Made by a program: the position numbers and the translations under genes. A DNA stretch of 64,000 bases from the NCBI GenBank assembly GCA_935421135.1, contig OW285194.1:9284376-9348375 (forward strand). Reading direction: 5' to 3'. Below the pieces are notes generated by a model, which made no database searches, was not told the DNA's origin, and saw only the letters and a list, made by a program, of their open reading frames with translations. Shown piece after piece: positions 37,292-50,871 of this stretch; position 1 is the stretch's first letter, and each line of letters begins with the position of its first letter. This DNA comes from Bugulina stolonifera. Its lineage: Eukaryota; Bryozoa; Gymnolaemata; Cheilostomatida; Bugulidae.

Positions 37292-39917
37292 GGAGGATTT
37301 AGACCACTATAATAGTAGCATCAGTAGGCAACCAACCATCTTGGGACTTTTTATTTCATTATGTATAATTCACCCTTTTAAGATAACATAATTATAACCT
37401 AAATATAAAATGTTAATATTAATACAAGCAGTATTTCCTGCTGCTTAGTGGTTTACAACTGCTGCCTATTGTATAGGGATTACGTTTAGGCTGGAAATAG
37501 AGGAAATTGGACTATAAAACTTAATTCTAAAAGTATAGAATAACACACATCACAAGTATGATAATGGTTCAGGTACTTGGAGCTTATTGATTTACTATCT
37601 ACATGAACATGTGTAAGCTAACTTAACCTGATAATAGAATGAAATGTCAGCAGGCAGGGGGCCCACAGGACATCATGTTGTTTCTCTAATTGACATTTTG
37701 TTCAATCTACACTACCGGAATACGTAGAAACCAGGGCCACGTTTCTCTACGTCTGACCGACGCTGTCCATACAAATTCTGGCGACTTTCTCAGTCCTGCT
37801 GTCTGTCAGAGGACACGATATTGGCAGAAGGGGTACTTCTAATGTTCAATGGAAATTGCCATGCAGTCTCCATACGATGACTCATTTCTTTGGAAAATAG
37901 AACGTTTTTTCGACTTTCCCTGTTATAGCAGCAAATTGCAAATTTATCTTGTCTTTAATGCTGTACAATGTACTGTAGGCTATAATATGAGGAAATTAAC
38001 CTGCGCCAAGAAGCTGAGAGTCACTTTTGGTAGGCTAGGGTAATAGTTAGGGTTTCTACTTGACTGTATTCTCTACACTCTGACCGCGTAGGGGTTATCC
38101 AGGTTATAATGAACAGCTGTAAATACATGTACATGTTGTACACTATTTAATTCTATCTATCAGTGATGCAAATCTGAACAACTTACATCATGTACAACTT
38201 GGCGTTACATGTTGATAGTAAATTAGCTAATATTTGCGTAATTAAAACAATTCACACTTTCTAAACATTTGTTTCCCATGACTAGACTTAAGTTGCATTG
38301 GATACAGTAGGTGCTTTAATCTAAAGGAAATGATTGTAACTTTCTACATGTTATGAAATGAAAACTATATCATAACAGCCCACATGACTATATCTATTCA
38401 AATCTGCTAATTGATTGTATCCTCTGGTACTACTACCCCTGCCCTATCAAAAAAATACCCGCTTTACAAGCAGCTGCAGTAAGATTTGCTTTTCCATGTT
38501 ATTGTGTTCAATGTCCACCAGCGAGGTTACGCTCATTTCTATCATGGATGCATTACAGATATCTCATTGAAGAAACCTTAATCTTACTTCAGTATGCTAA
38601 ACAGAGATGATAATACGTGTATATAATATGGAAGCACCAAATCTGCAATAAGTTTTCTCTTGATTTCAAATATTTCCTAATGTGTTACATGAACTTTGGT
38701 GAGAAAAAGAAAGCTTAGTGAAAGGAGAGAAAAAGTTTTCCGTACAAAGGCAGCATTCACTATGAGGTCATGCATGACTAGATTTCTTCATGTGAAATCA
38801 GCGTTTCTAGAAAGGGAGGAAATAGCTGTGTGGTCTAGCTAAATACACTAACAGAAGGCTATTATGAATTATTATTTCATCAAGGGAAGATAAATCATGC
38901 AAATATAGTGGATTGTTTGTGTGCTAAACAACATAGTGAACAGTCACAGCATTGTACTTGACTGAAGGTATTTTAGACCAAAAGGGGCACCTGATGCCCT
39001 CAGCCCTTGGGGTAACAGGTGCTTGTGATATCATCAACACTCACTGTAGCAGGTTATACAAGTAATTCCAAAAGTTGACTCATAATCTAATAATCATCTG
39101 CAAACATTGATAGTAGAACTATGTTCTGTGTATAATGAGCACAAATACCCAGCATATATTATATGATTAATTGATCAGCTGTAATATGGACCTTCTGTAA
39201 TATATATTATTGTAATATAGACCTCCTGTAATATATATTATTGTAATATAAACATCTTGTAATTGTTGTAACAGAGGTAACAATATTATCACAGTCTTTC
39301 TCCCATCTTGATACAAGTGGTTACCCTACCAATAGTCACAGGAATCTTATTCTAGTAGTAGGCCTAAGTAGTCTATAGCAGTTGGAGTTGATATTTAATA
39401 TTTATGATCTTTGAATTTAGTTTCGAAGTATCCTATATGTGGATGAACCGTGCCTGGTTTTCCATGTGTGTGAACCTGTGTTGTCCATTGATAAAGCTAT
39501 ACAGCATGTTCTCTGGCTATTATTCTGAGTGTGACTATAATGATCATTTTTATCGATTATTAGTGACTGTTTGATTATCGAACTCATTGACTGTCACCGT
39601 GATTTCAGTGCTATAAAAATATGAGTAGGCTCTTAGTTTAATATTTAGTAACAATTATCATAATATAATAATTGTTACTAGTTCTACTAGCATTTTATAC
39701 ATTTGTTTGTTTGCCTGCTACTGTAGAAGTCGAATATAAAGTAGTATTTTATTTATTTTCTTGATTTGATCTGTACTAGTAATTCTGAAATTAATACTGC
39801 CTGTACACGCATCTTTTACAATGTACCATTATACTTTCAGGATGTAAATGGCACATCTAAGGAGCTACTAGTACTAATCACTGCGACTACTACTCCTACT
39901 ATTTAACGTGATACACT
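37292..39917. other. Gene-free stretch upstream of the ZP gene
   Basis: It holds a tandem repeat of period 31 at 39180-39263 (GTAATATGGACCTTCTGTAA-type units, about 2.7 copies) and probably the promoter of the ZP gene. No coding exon is recognised. Confidence 0.6.
39180..39263. repeat. 31-bp tandem repeat
   Basis: Units start at 39180, 39211 and 39242, with one to a few differences. Each has a TGTAATAT core and an AT-rich end. Confidence 0.85.
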
Positions 39918-42900
39918 ATGCAGTACTCTACTCAGATCACCAGCCTCATTTTGGCTATTCTTTCTATACATTCTGGTATGTAATACTCACAGCTCTTCAT
40001 ACCCTACGTTAGCTAATATGTAATACAACAACCTCTGATAATTACATGCTTGGCCCTGAGGTATTTTATTGCTCCGGTAGCTTTCAGTCTATGGCACCTA
40101 CACCAAATGGTATTACCAATATTGAAATCACCAGTCGAGACAACCTGCAAATCAACCTGCAAGTTCGTATAATATAGCCTTCATGTATATGCATTCAAAT
40201 CTATGCCTACATGTACATATGCACGTGATTAAATGGATGCCCCTTCCCCCACTAAGCCCTATACATTATGAATAGAATCTTTGTACCTAATTTTACAAAG
40301 TAGTACTATAAACTCGATATAGTGATAATAGTATTGTACTATGATAAGAAAGCAAGTCTTCCTATTATATAGCATGATACTGTGGAATGTTTTTAGTAAC
40401 AATACTTTTAATGTTGTGTTAATAACTTAGAAGGATATGCAGTCATGATTGATTATACATGTACCTAAATCATGTTAAGAATTTATTCTAAAAATATCGA
40501 AAAAGAAAGTTCATTGAACTAAACAGAAGCCATATTTATTTCCCAGCAGTCAATGTGCTCGAACACTGACAGTGGCAAGCAAATAAACTTTGTACACTGC
40601 ACTATGGGATATCACATAACAACATTCAGTAGTTGTGTGAGAACAGGTTCATGACATTTATCGAATAGCAAACTAACACAAAGTTTAGCTACGTAATTGT
40701 TGTTCATTCTTACATTTTGTCATGAACAGTTCTCAGTTCAAACAAAATTCAAATACTGCCATTATTCTCCATATTGTATGCCATAAAATAAGAGCTATAG
40801 TTTTTTAGTTATGCTTTGCACCTAAAGGCAAACAAATTGATGACAATAACCATAATTGGCCACCCTTTGTGTTCAATACTGAGTATTCCCCATTCCATAC
40901 AGCTATTCAAGTGCAACACAAATTGCTATGCTTTGCCTAACGACACTGATTCGTAATTGAATCTAATGTTTTGAAACTCTGACCGCACATGAGCAGCTAT
41001 AATCAACAGAAAATCTAATTGAGCTTACTAGTATACTGTACAACAATAAATGAATAACATTCATTAATTGAATTCGCTATAATATTTATTCACCAAATTA
41101 TTATGTAAATAGAATATCAAATTCAAAACAATAAATCGCTAGATGATTGTGATGTTCATGACAAAAATATTTTTGGACTAATCTACATGTAGAAATGAAA
41201 ACCTAATTGCATGATATCACAGGAAATGAACACGAATGGAGTTGGCAACAAATTATCTGTAAATATTAATTGGGCAGCTTAGCACTAATGATAATTGAAA
41301 ATTGATATTATTGATTATTTTTCACAGATTTCTACCATCTTTACATTTAAAATGGTGGAAGACAATTCTTAAATTTCACACAGCAATTACTTAGCTGTGA
41401 AAAAGGTTTGAGTGAAATCAACCTTGTGAACTTGATAGGAGTGAGAAAATCTTAATTTTTCTTTTACACCTCTTTACTTGATTGCTGTATAAACTGATAT
41501 TGCTTGGTCTGTTGTGTACGTGTACATGTACAGCGTGTGATAGGCAATTCACGACTACAATATGCATGTCTTATATTACAAAATAATGATTTGATATCGT
41601 GGCTTCCAGGCTAGTATCGGGATCGGAGGGCGTCGTAGTTTTCTTTCTTCACAAACAGAGAAAATGTCTTCTCTAACAGATATACTGTCGATCTTGTTTG
41701 CGTGTTTACAATAGTTTTACTTTGTGTTCATGTAGCGTGGTGTGGAGCAGACTCAGGAATATTTCTCAATACCGTAGCATTCACATCACGGAAAATTGAT
41801 GCAACAATTCAGACTTTGCAGTCATCTCTACAGATCTCATGTGAGAATGACGGTATCCATGTAGCTCTCAGGTAGGCACGATCATAACGAGACTGTTTTC
41901 TGAGGAAGGCACAATGTATTATAATGCGTTGTACATCGCTGTTAAAGTTACGATTTATTTGAAAAAAGTGCTATACTGTAAAATTCTGTCAAAAATAGTT
42001 ATGATCCAGTATCATAAATCTGTTTTGTCACTTTAGCAAGATATATGGCTATGTACTTTGATTAACAGAATAATGTAATGAGTGAATCCTGAATGTTCTA
42101 ATGAACCGATTGTTCCATCTTGTGATTGATAATCAACTAGTTAAATACAGTTTATAGTAGATAAGATTTTAACTCACACAGTGATGTAGTACACGATAAT
42201 ATTAGTTATTAGCCACAATTCTTTATAAGGATGTGCTCTGTATTTCAGTCGAGAAAAGGTAATTGGTTTAGGAGTTATTGCTCCTGAACAGGTGACCTTG
42301 CTAGATCCATCGTGCTTGTCGGAAGTAAATCGGACTCACTTTCAGCTCATAGCTGGCATAAACTCATGCGACACAGACTATGAGATATCATCCGAAAAAA
42401 GTAAGTGACATCTCACAACCAGCCGGTTCAAAGGAAAACTCCTAACTAGTGAGTGTGACACTTTTAACTTGAGGAATTCTAGACTTTTGAGAGAAATTAT
42501 TTAATAAATATGCAAAAATTATCTATTATTAATTACAGCTACAGCTACGCTGCTGAATAAGTTACGGATATCTCCACCAGCCATTGTTCAAAGCAATCCA
42601 GAACTTGCAGGTATGCCTCTCTATACCTAGTGCCTTCATAGGTCTAGCGTGTGATTGTAATAACTGCTTGCCATACTGTCAGAATATACTCGCTACAGTT
42701 TGGAGTTGCTACCACTTGGTTTACCATTAAATTATAGTCTTTGTTCCAGAGAACATTAGTGCCATGTTTAATAAAATGTACTGTTCACACAAATATTAGC
42801 GATAGTTATCAACCTATTTTTTGTTATAAAATTACATGTAGTTGGCGGCTATCCGTCTTTGATATTACTTTTATCTTCCATATATACTGTCTTATTAAAT

Positions 42901-45900
42901 CAGAATTATTTAAATTCCAATCCCCAATTTTAATTTCAAAAGAATTGCATCAGCTAACAATAGCCTACCCCCTTGTAGTCCCTAAATATTTGTTAGTAAA
43001 CACCAGTGTGTTCCACATGTTATTGCACACTGCACTGTATAACCTTATGCTGCCCATGTGGAATTTGTAGCTAACAAAGCTGCTATTATACAAAGTTGGG
43101 CTGAACAACACTAAGAATGAGTGAAAGCTCTTCACTTATTCTATGACACCCCCCCCCCCCAGATCGTAGTATAATTGATGTTGGACTTGGAATTGAGGCT
43201 ACAAAATATCCCCTCCCTAACAGAACCAATGCTAAACACTAGCATGTTATTTTGGCTGTTATCCAGCTGTAATAACATGTAGCAGGCTGATATTATCTAA
43301 AGGCCTATGTAGAATGATGATGGTTTTCAGAGCTATGGCAAATGTGCTACTACATGTGTGTGTGATGTGCAACTACATGATTTTATCCATTGCTATAATG
43401 TACACACATGTACACCTATATTGTATATAAAAGAGTTATTTGTGAAGTTCTGTGCTTTCTACTACAATAGGACTTCACGTCCATAATAATATTGGCATAA
43501 AGCACAGACAGTAATTACACTGTACATATTATGTTATTTAAACATGAGGTATGTGACCTACACACTAATCATTCAGCATGTTCTATAATACATCAATGAT
43601 GGCTGATAGTGCAGCTAACCCTCACTGTATATAATGTAACTCTGTTCCTTCAAAGCCATCTGTTAGCCCTGCTGTAACATTTAATCTTATACAATGTACA
43701 ATATCTAGTGAAGGGAAATAAAAACTCTCGATTGCATGCTGCTTGTAGCCAGAACTGAAGTTGTGGAACTAGATGTGACTTGTACTTATAGAATTGGGGG
43801 CAGCGAGAGGACCACCCTACCTTGGCAGTCGTCGGTAAGTGGATTCCACCATCCCTTATTTACAGTATATAAGGGTGAGTGCAGTAAGTAACCCTACTTC
43901 TTCAATGGTGTTAACAGTGGTACGTTGTTAGTAGGCTAATGACATGCGCTTTAAGGAGAAGATAATTCCAAATTATAATTTTATACTGATTTGAATTCAG
44001 TGTATGAATAAATTGTCAGGAAAATGAATTCACCTATCAACCAGTAGACTATAATATGGTGCATACATATAGATCAGCTTAGCTGTGTTATAATACACAT
44101 CTTGATTGGCTAACCTAAAACTAATCCACAAATATTTTAACACCCAAATGGTAGATTATTATCTGTATTCTTACCAGATTTCAACCTGCTACTTAGTGTC
44201 AGTGTCTAACACTGTCAAACATAGAGCACCTGTCGAATGTACCCATGTAGAGAATCTGATGTTCGATGTGCCACAACCTGCAGTGTTTTCTGACTCCATA
44301 AGTGTCAAAATAATGAATAACACATCAAAATAATTTACCAGCCCAATTGTTAGACTTGAGAAAAACAATGGCAGACAAACTCGTTGAATATTTGATCAAT
44401 TGTTACATACTCCACAATAATATTTATGTCACAACGAATTCTAAATAAACTGGATGACCATTGTTATGAATTTTGTATGTTTGTAGACTGTGATAAGCCA
44501 GGGGTCCAATATTCAAATTGCCCAGCTAGATATCTACAATACCGACTCCTATAGAAATAAGATGGGCTCTAAAGATTTGCTGGGAATAACAAGGGGTACC
44601 AGTCTATATGTACAGGTAAGGATGTTTCACTACACAGTCATTTAATTAGTAATATAAAATAGAGTCTAGATAACGTAGCTTACTAAAACAACATAGTAGA
44701 ACTGAATTTGTACTAACTTCTAGTCATATAATGTTGACAAGAAATCATCAGATAACGTGTTTAAAAATATATTAGTACTAGAAAGTGTTTTATAAAATCA
44801 AGTTCTAGTTAGTATAACTTACATTTTGTGATGACAGTGGACAGGATCATTGTTTTATAGATATTAGTTCACATAAATTACATAAATATATTCATAGGAC
44901 TTTTTTGTGTAATACTGTTTCACATTTCATATACTTGTATGTCCTGCATGTTAGATCTCATATTTGAAAACAAAGTACTACAATATTTGATGCCTAAGTA
45001 ATATTTTAGCTTTGTGCAACGTATTGACCTGTGTTTACAAGCTATTGTGCATTACAAGTATAATCGCGTAATGTAGCTTAGTATAATATAATATTAACGT
45101 GCATTATTGTTTTGCAAGTTGATTTATTCAGTTATTAGGAACTGCTAAAATATAGTGTCATCCCATGCATGTACAATTCCAACATATTGTATTATTTTGT
45201 TAGATAAATGCTTATAATGACGCTGGGCTGAACCAAAATGTATTTGTCCATTCGTGTTACTTCAACCCTGACCCACAGCCTGATGTCTCAAATGAAAGTC
45301 GGTTTCTCATTAGAAAAGGGTAAGAGAACACAATTCTTGAGTTTATATATTCATCAGGAGTCAACAACTCCTCAAACAATAACAAAGTATAATCTATCTC
45401 CAATATGATGTAGTAAACAATTGCTTTCCTCAGTTTAATGTAAACGTTTATCTGCCTATCACATTGAAGGTGACAATCAACAGCCAATAGCAAAGGAGAT
45501 AACAACCGCTGCATACCGTGGTTACTATATCACTTTCAACTGCTACTATTGTAGATGCCAAATAGATCGGGATGTCCAGTTCAAGCAAGATGGACTAAAT
45601 GCACCTAAACTGTTTCTATTCCGAGCTAGAAGAGTGTTTGGAAACAAACCGATGTATTTGTTCTGCTCTTTGATCCCATGTTTTGGCACCGGACAAGAAG
45701 AGGTTCGTGCAATGCAGTTAACACAAAATGAAGCAATATTACTACACTAAATAAACTTTGCTTTTACTCGTTATTAACCTAAAATAGTGTATCTTATTAG
45801 TAAAATCAACAGTAGTATTTGTTATGTAAAAGTATAGCCATCTGATATGATTGCAAATAGCCAACTATGTGAACCTATACTCTGTAACCTAAGTGTGTAC

Positions 45901-47037
45901 TTTTAATGTATATTCTTATATATTTCTAGAGACAAAATGTTTAAAGCTGTTTGAATTTGATTGAATAATAATCTTGGTACTTGTAGTGTACAACTCAAGC
46001 AAGGTATTGCGCTGATGACAGGGATATATTTCTAGAGACAAAATGTTTAAAGCTGTTTGAATTTGATTGAATAATAATCTTGGTACTTGTAGTGTACAAC
46101 TCAAGCAAGGTATTGCGCTGATGACAGGGATATAGATTCGAATTTACTATCCTATGTTTCCCTGGCCAACAGTATGACTGTCATAAAGAGACCTGCTCCT
46201 ACTCCAGCTGCCCGCAAACCGGTACGTAGCACTTGGAAATTCTCTACCTCCATTTCTATCTCAAGTTCTACATAGTCGATGCCTCTCACCTCGAGTACTA
46301 TCTTATAACCCAAATTCTAAGTCCAAAAGTGTGTCTCAGGTCCTACACTCGATATCAAGCTCTATTCTATATTGTATACCTTGAGTTTCCTTCTATACTT
46401 CAAGTTATATTCTATACCTCTAGTTCTATCCTATTATACCTCCAGTTGGTATCCCACTATATTGTGTTATGTAGTTTATAATCTGATTAGTGATGCTTGA
46501 CAAACAATGATATTTTATCTGTGCAATTAAACAACTGCATTCTTTATTTCTAAAGGATTTGCTCAAATCAATGAAACTATCCAGTCCCTCCATTCGTTTT
46601 GATGCAACCACTTTTTTATACTTGCAAGTACCTGCTTGGTTATGTTGTAGGTGACTCATGCAGTGACCACCAGTCGAATACAAGCTACCCAATCATCTCT
46701 TGCTAATGCGATGAAAGATCAGATTCGGAGTTGTCCCCCACAAAAGACGGAACCTTGCAACTGTCCGTCTGCTGAAGATGGCCGTTCATCATTCAGTCAG
46801 AGTAGCTCAGGTGGAGTAGTGTCTATCGAACTAACTATAGTAGTAGTAATTCTCTCCTTTGTTATGGGGGCGGGGCTTATACTCATCATCTGTTACGTGA
46901 AAAAGCGTACAGACCCTCGGAGGAAAATGCAAGCTGTCGCTATGTCCGATGACGGCTCGTCTTCTCAGGAGAGTACATTACCTGGTGTAAAACTAATGGG
47001 GAGCCCACACAGCCTTCCCACCTCATTTGAATCATAA
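39918..47037 (+). CDS. ZP-domain type I membrane protein (439 aa)
   Basis: Ten exons: 39918-39975, 41736-41871, 42249-42400, 42539-42610, 43749-43834, 44487-44615, 45204-45319, 45555-45702, 46173-46221 and 46664-47037. They sum to 1320 bases. Exon 1 encodes a signal peptide (residues 1-20). A zona pellucida module covers about residues 50-315. ZP-N signatures are LQISCENDGIHVALS, LLDPSC and CDTDYE. The ZP-C part has VFVHSCYFNPDPQPD, then GCQIDRDV and a paired FCSLIPC, then CHKETC..SCPQT. The Ser-rich stalk is followed by a membrane span (about 369-394) and a 45-residue cytoplasmic tail starting KKRTDPRRK. ZP modules polymerise into extracellular filaments after cleavage near the module end; no obvious furin site is seen there. 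The in-frame acceptor of exon 10 is the AG at 46662-46663. The AG 13 bases upstream would hit a stop. Confidence 0.9.
45918..46134. repeat. Perfect 106-bp tandem duplication
   Basis: The unit at 45918-46023 is repeated without a visible difference at 46024-46129. The first five bases of a third unit follow. It lies in the ZP gene intron between exons 8 and 9. Identity across the units points to a very recent duplication or an allele-collapse artefact. Confidence 0.95.
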
Positions 47038-48718
47038 CAATATATAGCTAGCAACAAGCTTTAGTTTACCATAGATACTTTCCAAACGGGTAGCACAAAG
47101 CACCATAGTCATTCTATATCCTGCATCATCTACCTACTAGGGTATGCATTGATTTTTAGTAGTTTTTTTTCTCAGGGAATTTTGATATGTTCATAATATT
47201 GTAGTAAGCCTACGGGTACTAGATTGATATTTGTATAAATAGCCTTAGTCCCATGTTGTAGTCATTCTAAATTAATGCCTTTGACTTTGTACATACTGAT
47301 CATAATCGTAGTCTACTAGTACATGACTGTAGTTTCTCCAGTCTTTTAGTCTTAGATTCAAAAAGTCATAATAATGTTGTGTGTTGTGAGAACTTACACT
47401 ATCATCTAAATCTTACATAGGGAATCGTCTTCTTTTGAACACAGACCAATTGATAATTCCGGTTCTCTCTTTGACAAGAGAAGACAACTCCAGCCATTAA
47501 ATATTTCATTAGTAACCAAAGTAAACTAAGATGGATCTATTCATTCTTCACCTGATCTCAACTCTTATTTTCTAAATGTACATAGACCATCCCCAATCAC
47601 CTGTTCACCACTCACCTGTTCACCAAGCACCTGTTTTTGCCCAACAATTTTTCACCGATCATCTGTTCACCGAGCACCTGTTCATCTTGAACAAGATTAG
47701 AGTTGTATATTTTCTGATTGACCTATGATTTCTAAGATTAGAGGCATAATATTTACGATTGTAAAGAATTGTGCTTTGCTGCGCTCGCCTGTTAAAAACA
47801 TTGAAAAAATGTTCCTATGTACTTGGTCAACGAGTGAGGTAATTATTAAATACATAAGTTTTTGTCAATTTTTTCTACCTCATGGTCTAATGTACATGTA
47901 TATAACAAATTCTATTAGTGATAGTGTTAGCTAGTTGTATAGTTACATTAGAATTATATCATATCTCAGATATTAATTTTTATTGATATTATAGCATTTT
48001 CACGTAAGGGTAATTTGTTACGTCAATAACTTTTCATTGCAAGCTGAGGATGGGGTTGTAGGCCTAACCAGATATTGATATTATACTACTTCAATCTTTG
48101 AACCAATTTATATTTTTATTATGCTGCATTGTATTACCAATATAAATGTTATAATAGTGTATATTATATAAATATTTTATTATCTGTACATAATTATAGC
48201 ATAGATTTTAAATACCTTTTAGTGCTGTACATTGTTTTGGTTCATAATACCCATACTCGTACATAAAGATGTATTCATTATATAAATTGTACATTTACTA
48301 TAATAGAAATGATATAGTTTTTGCTATTTGATAATATATATTATTTTACTATGAGAAATCAGTTATAACAGAAATATATACCCATATATGCCTGTACGCA
48401 TACTACATGTAGACGTGGAATTGAGTACAAGACTGGTGATAATTGAGCTGCTAATCAGCTTGGATATACTCGTACATGTATGGTCGCTCAACTTGGACAT
48501 AAAAGTTTCACTAGACTATGATTTTGCTTAACCAATACAAAACTAGTTTTTCTGGTGACTCGCAGGCAATTGGAGTTTTGAGTATAGCTGGCCGATACCT
48601 TCTCCCTCCTCCCTTTGCACAAAGAAGATCATAAACATAGCATCAAATTTGCCCTACAATGCCCTTTGTTCTTCAATTGACTGTTTTCATCTGCTGCAGA
48701 TGTGTGCTTTGAAGTTGT
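47038..48718. other. 3' flank of the ZP gene
   Basis: Probable 3' untranslated region followed by AT-rich spacer. A degenerate repeat of CACCTGTTCACC units lies at 47600-47690. No further coding signal is seen. Confidence 0.6.
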
Positions 48719-49359
48719 CAGACATGGGCACTCGAGTCATTTTACTCGACTCAAGTTAACTCGAGCAACAGCTTTTCATTACTTTTAATTGACTTGTGCT
48801 TTTGTATTGTGTGAAAGCTGGGAATTGACTTTTACTTCTACTCTCCTACAAAGCATGATGCTTGACTCTTACTTTACTGTAATCTCTCAGCTATCAATGA
48901 TAATTCTATTGGTTTGGTGTAATTATGTAATAAGTCTTGTCCACCATAGAGAAGCTGAGAGGCTCATAGATAAACAGACCTACCATTATAATAAGTGCAA
49001 ATTTGAAATAGCCTTTGTTCCTCAGAACTACTTTAACTGACAGAAAATTGGATCTAACACTAAGTATTACCTATTGTGTGTTGTCACACTTGTATACATC
49101 AGAAATTTGTGTTCTACAAAATTCCCATTGGTATTCTCTTTGACATACCGCTGTACTTTTGACTCTACTCTGACTCTAGCATTTTGGCACTAGTTGCTTG
49201 ACTCTTACTTTAATTTTCAAAATGGCTGTTCATTTACTCTTACTCTACTTTTGACTTGCTTCATCCGATGAGTTTACTCTAAATTACTTTTTATCAATTG
49301 GGAATATATACTCTTACTTGACTCTTGACTTGAGTATTTGTCTGCTTGGCACATGTCTG
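48719..49359. mobile_element. hAT-type MITE 3 (641 bp)
   Basis: The ends are short inverted repeats, CAGACATGGGCAC on the left and the complement of CAGACATGTGCCA on the right. A perfect 8-bp duplication, GAAGTTGT, lies at 48711-48718 and 49360-49367. The interior has many ACTCTTACTTT, GACTTG and ACTCGA motifs, similar in style to the subterminal arrays of MITE 1. No transposase is encoded. Confidence 0.9.
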
Positions 49360-49777
49360 GAAGTTGTCTCCTTCAGTTTTACATTGCAGAGCAGGTACAC
49401 TCACATGTACCTACATACAATGTAAATACCTTGTAATAAAGACATGCTTATGGCATTAGTCAGCTATTTTTGTCCAGAGCAGCTTGATAATGTTTCCAGA
49501 AAAATGTTTGCATTGAGTTGTTTTGATTATTTATGCAAACCTCTATCTGCACACAAGATGCATGATAAGGTGTATGCCTTGCTGTATTGATTTCTTTAAT
49601 TATACATTGTAGCTCTAACATCCTACCTCATAGTATTTCTTAGAATATAAGCCATAGTTTTTCAGGATACTCTTATCTCGAATCTAGATAGATGGAGATT
49701 GTAGCATGAAGTATAAGAATGAGTCATTAGTTTTTCATACTTGCAGGTTATAGATTACATATTGTATATAAAACTCA

Positions 49778-50058
49778 CCGGCTTATGCTCCTCAGTGTGA
49801 CCTGCAGCTGGCACTGCCAGGTGCCAGTGCCCGCCAACTCTCCGGAGAAAGGCCCAGATGGGATGACCTTTTTTGGCAAGGTAGGGGTAGAGGAGTTGCC
49901 TTGAAGCCACGATGGCTTGCATGTCTCCAAGGACTTTTGTATGAGGCACAGGAGCAATTGTAGCTGGATGCTCTTCCTAACATCACCGTGACCAGGATTC
50001 GAACCTAGACCCTTCAACATGAGAGTCAGCATTCTAACCATTCAGCCACGGTTACTCC
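49778..50058 (-). mobile_element. tRNA-derived SINE, copy 2
   Basis: Same family and orientation as the copy at 31837-32080. On the minus strand the head reads GGAGTAACCGTGGCTGAATG, with the B box GGTTCGAATCC intact. The body shares CATCTGGGCCTTTCTCCGGA and GCCGGTGAG-end features. It is longer than copy 1 because of an insertion near 49880-49930. Small minus-strand reading frames in this region belong to the SINE. Confidence 0.9.
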
Positions 50059-50871
50059 CTGTATTAATTAATATATATGCATGTAGATAATTTGTCTGAA
50101 ATTTTTAGTTACTATTGCGCAGAGTTTCCCTCTTTTTATATTTTCCTGCCTTTCTAAACAGCGAACCGTTGTGGGAACAACTCCTTTACTACATGTAAAT
50201 AGGGCCGATGCGACTGGTTAGTTATATTGAAAGCTGTATAGTAAGTGGGATAACTCCAGTTCCACACAGAGTTCGCATGGGCCCAACAGCCTTCTCACGA
50301 GCTAGCTCTCCAAAATAATCTATAATTAAAATAAGATACCGCATTATATATCCCTAATAAGCTCAGAAAATTAGTCAATGAAAACTAAACAAATATATCA
50401 GTTGATCACCTGATCCAACAAAGTTGCCAACAGTGTGTTATGAAAAGTGGCAATTCACCAGAAAGGCCGACAGGGTCACTGTTAGGAATAACGGCAGACG
50501 GTAAAAAACCTTACCATTAGTAATAAAAATGCTGAATTATGCGTAGTTAAAGGCTAGCAACCTATTATCACTACTACAACAATTCTACTACACTGGCTAA
50601 TAGTCATCAGTTGACTACAAAAAACGGTGTAATACTTGAAATATAAAGTACTATGTGAAAATCCACTAAAATATTGTGAAAAGCATATGAGGGGCTTTGT
50701 TTGGCTTATACAGTAAGTACACGTCAATGTAAAGCGCAAGCTTAGGAATTCCCAGCAAAAATTCCCCTTTGAAAAATTGAATAGCTAGCTTCCGACAGAA
50801 CGCCTGAAGATTGTAGCGAGATCATACGAGTAGCTGCTACTCTTCAGGTTGTATGTGCTTCATATAATATC

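Noticed and set aside
46651..46663. AG at 46649-46650 as acceptor of the last ZP exon
   Set aside because: It would shift phase and reach a stop soon after. The AG at 46662-46663 keeps the frame.
49755..50041. Several overlapping minus-strand reading frames
   Set aside because: They coincide with the tRNA-derived SINE.
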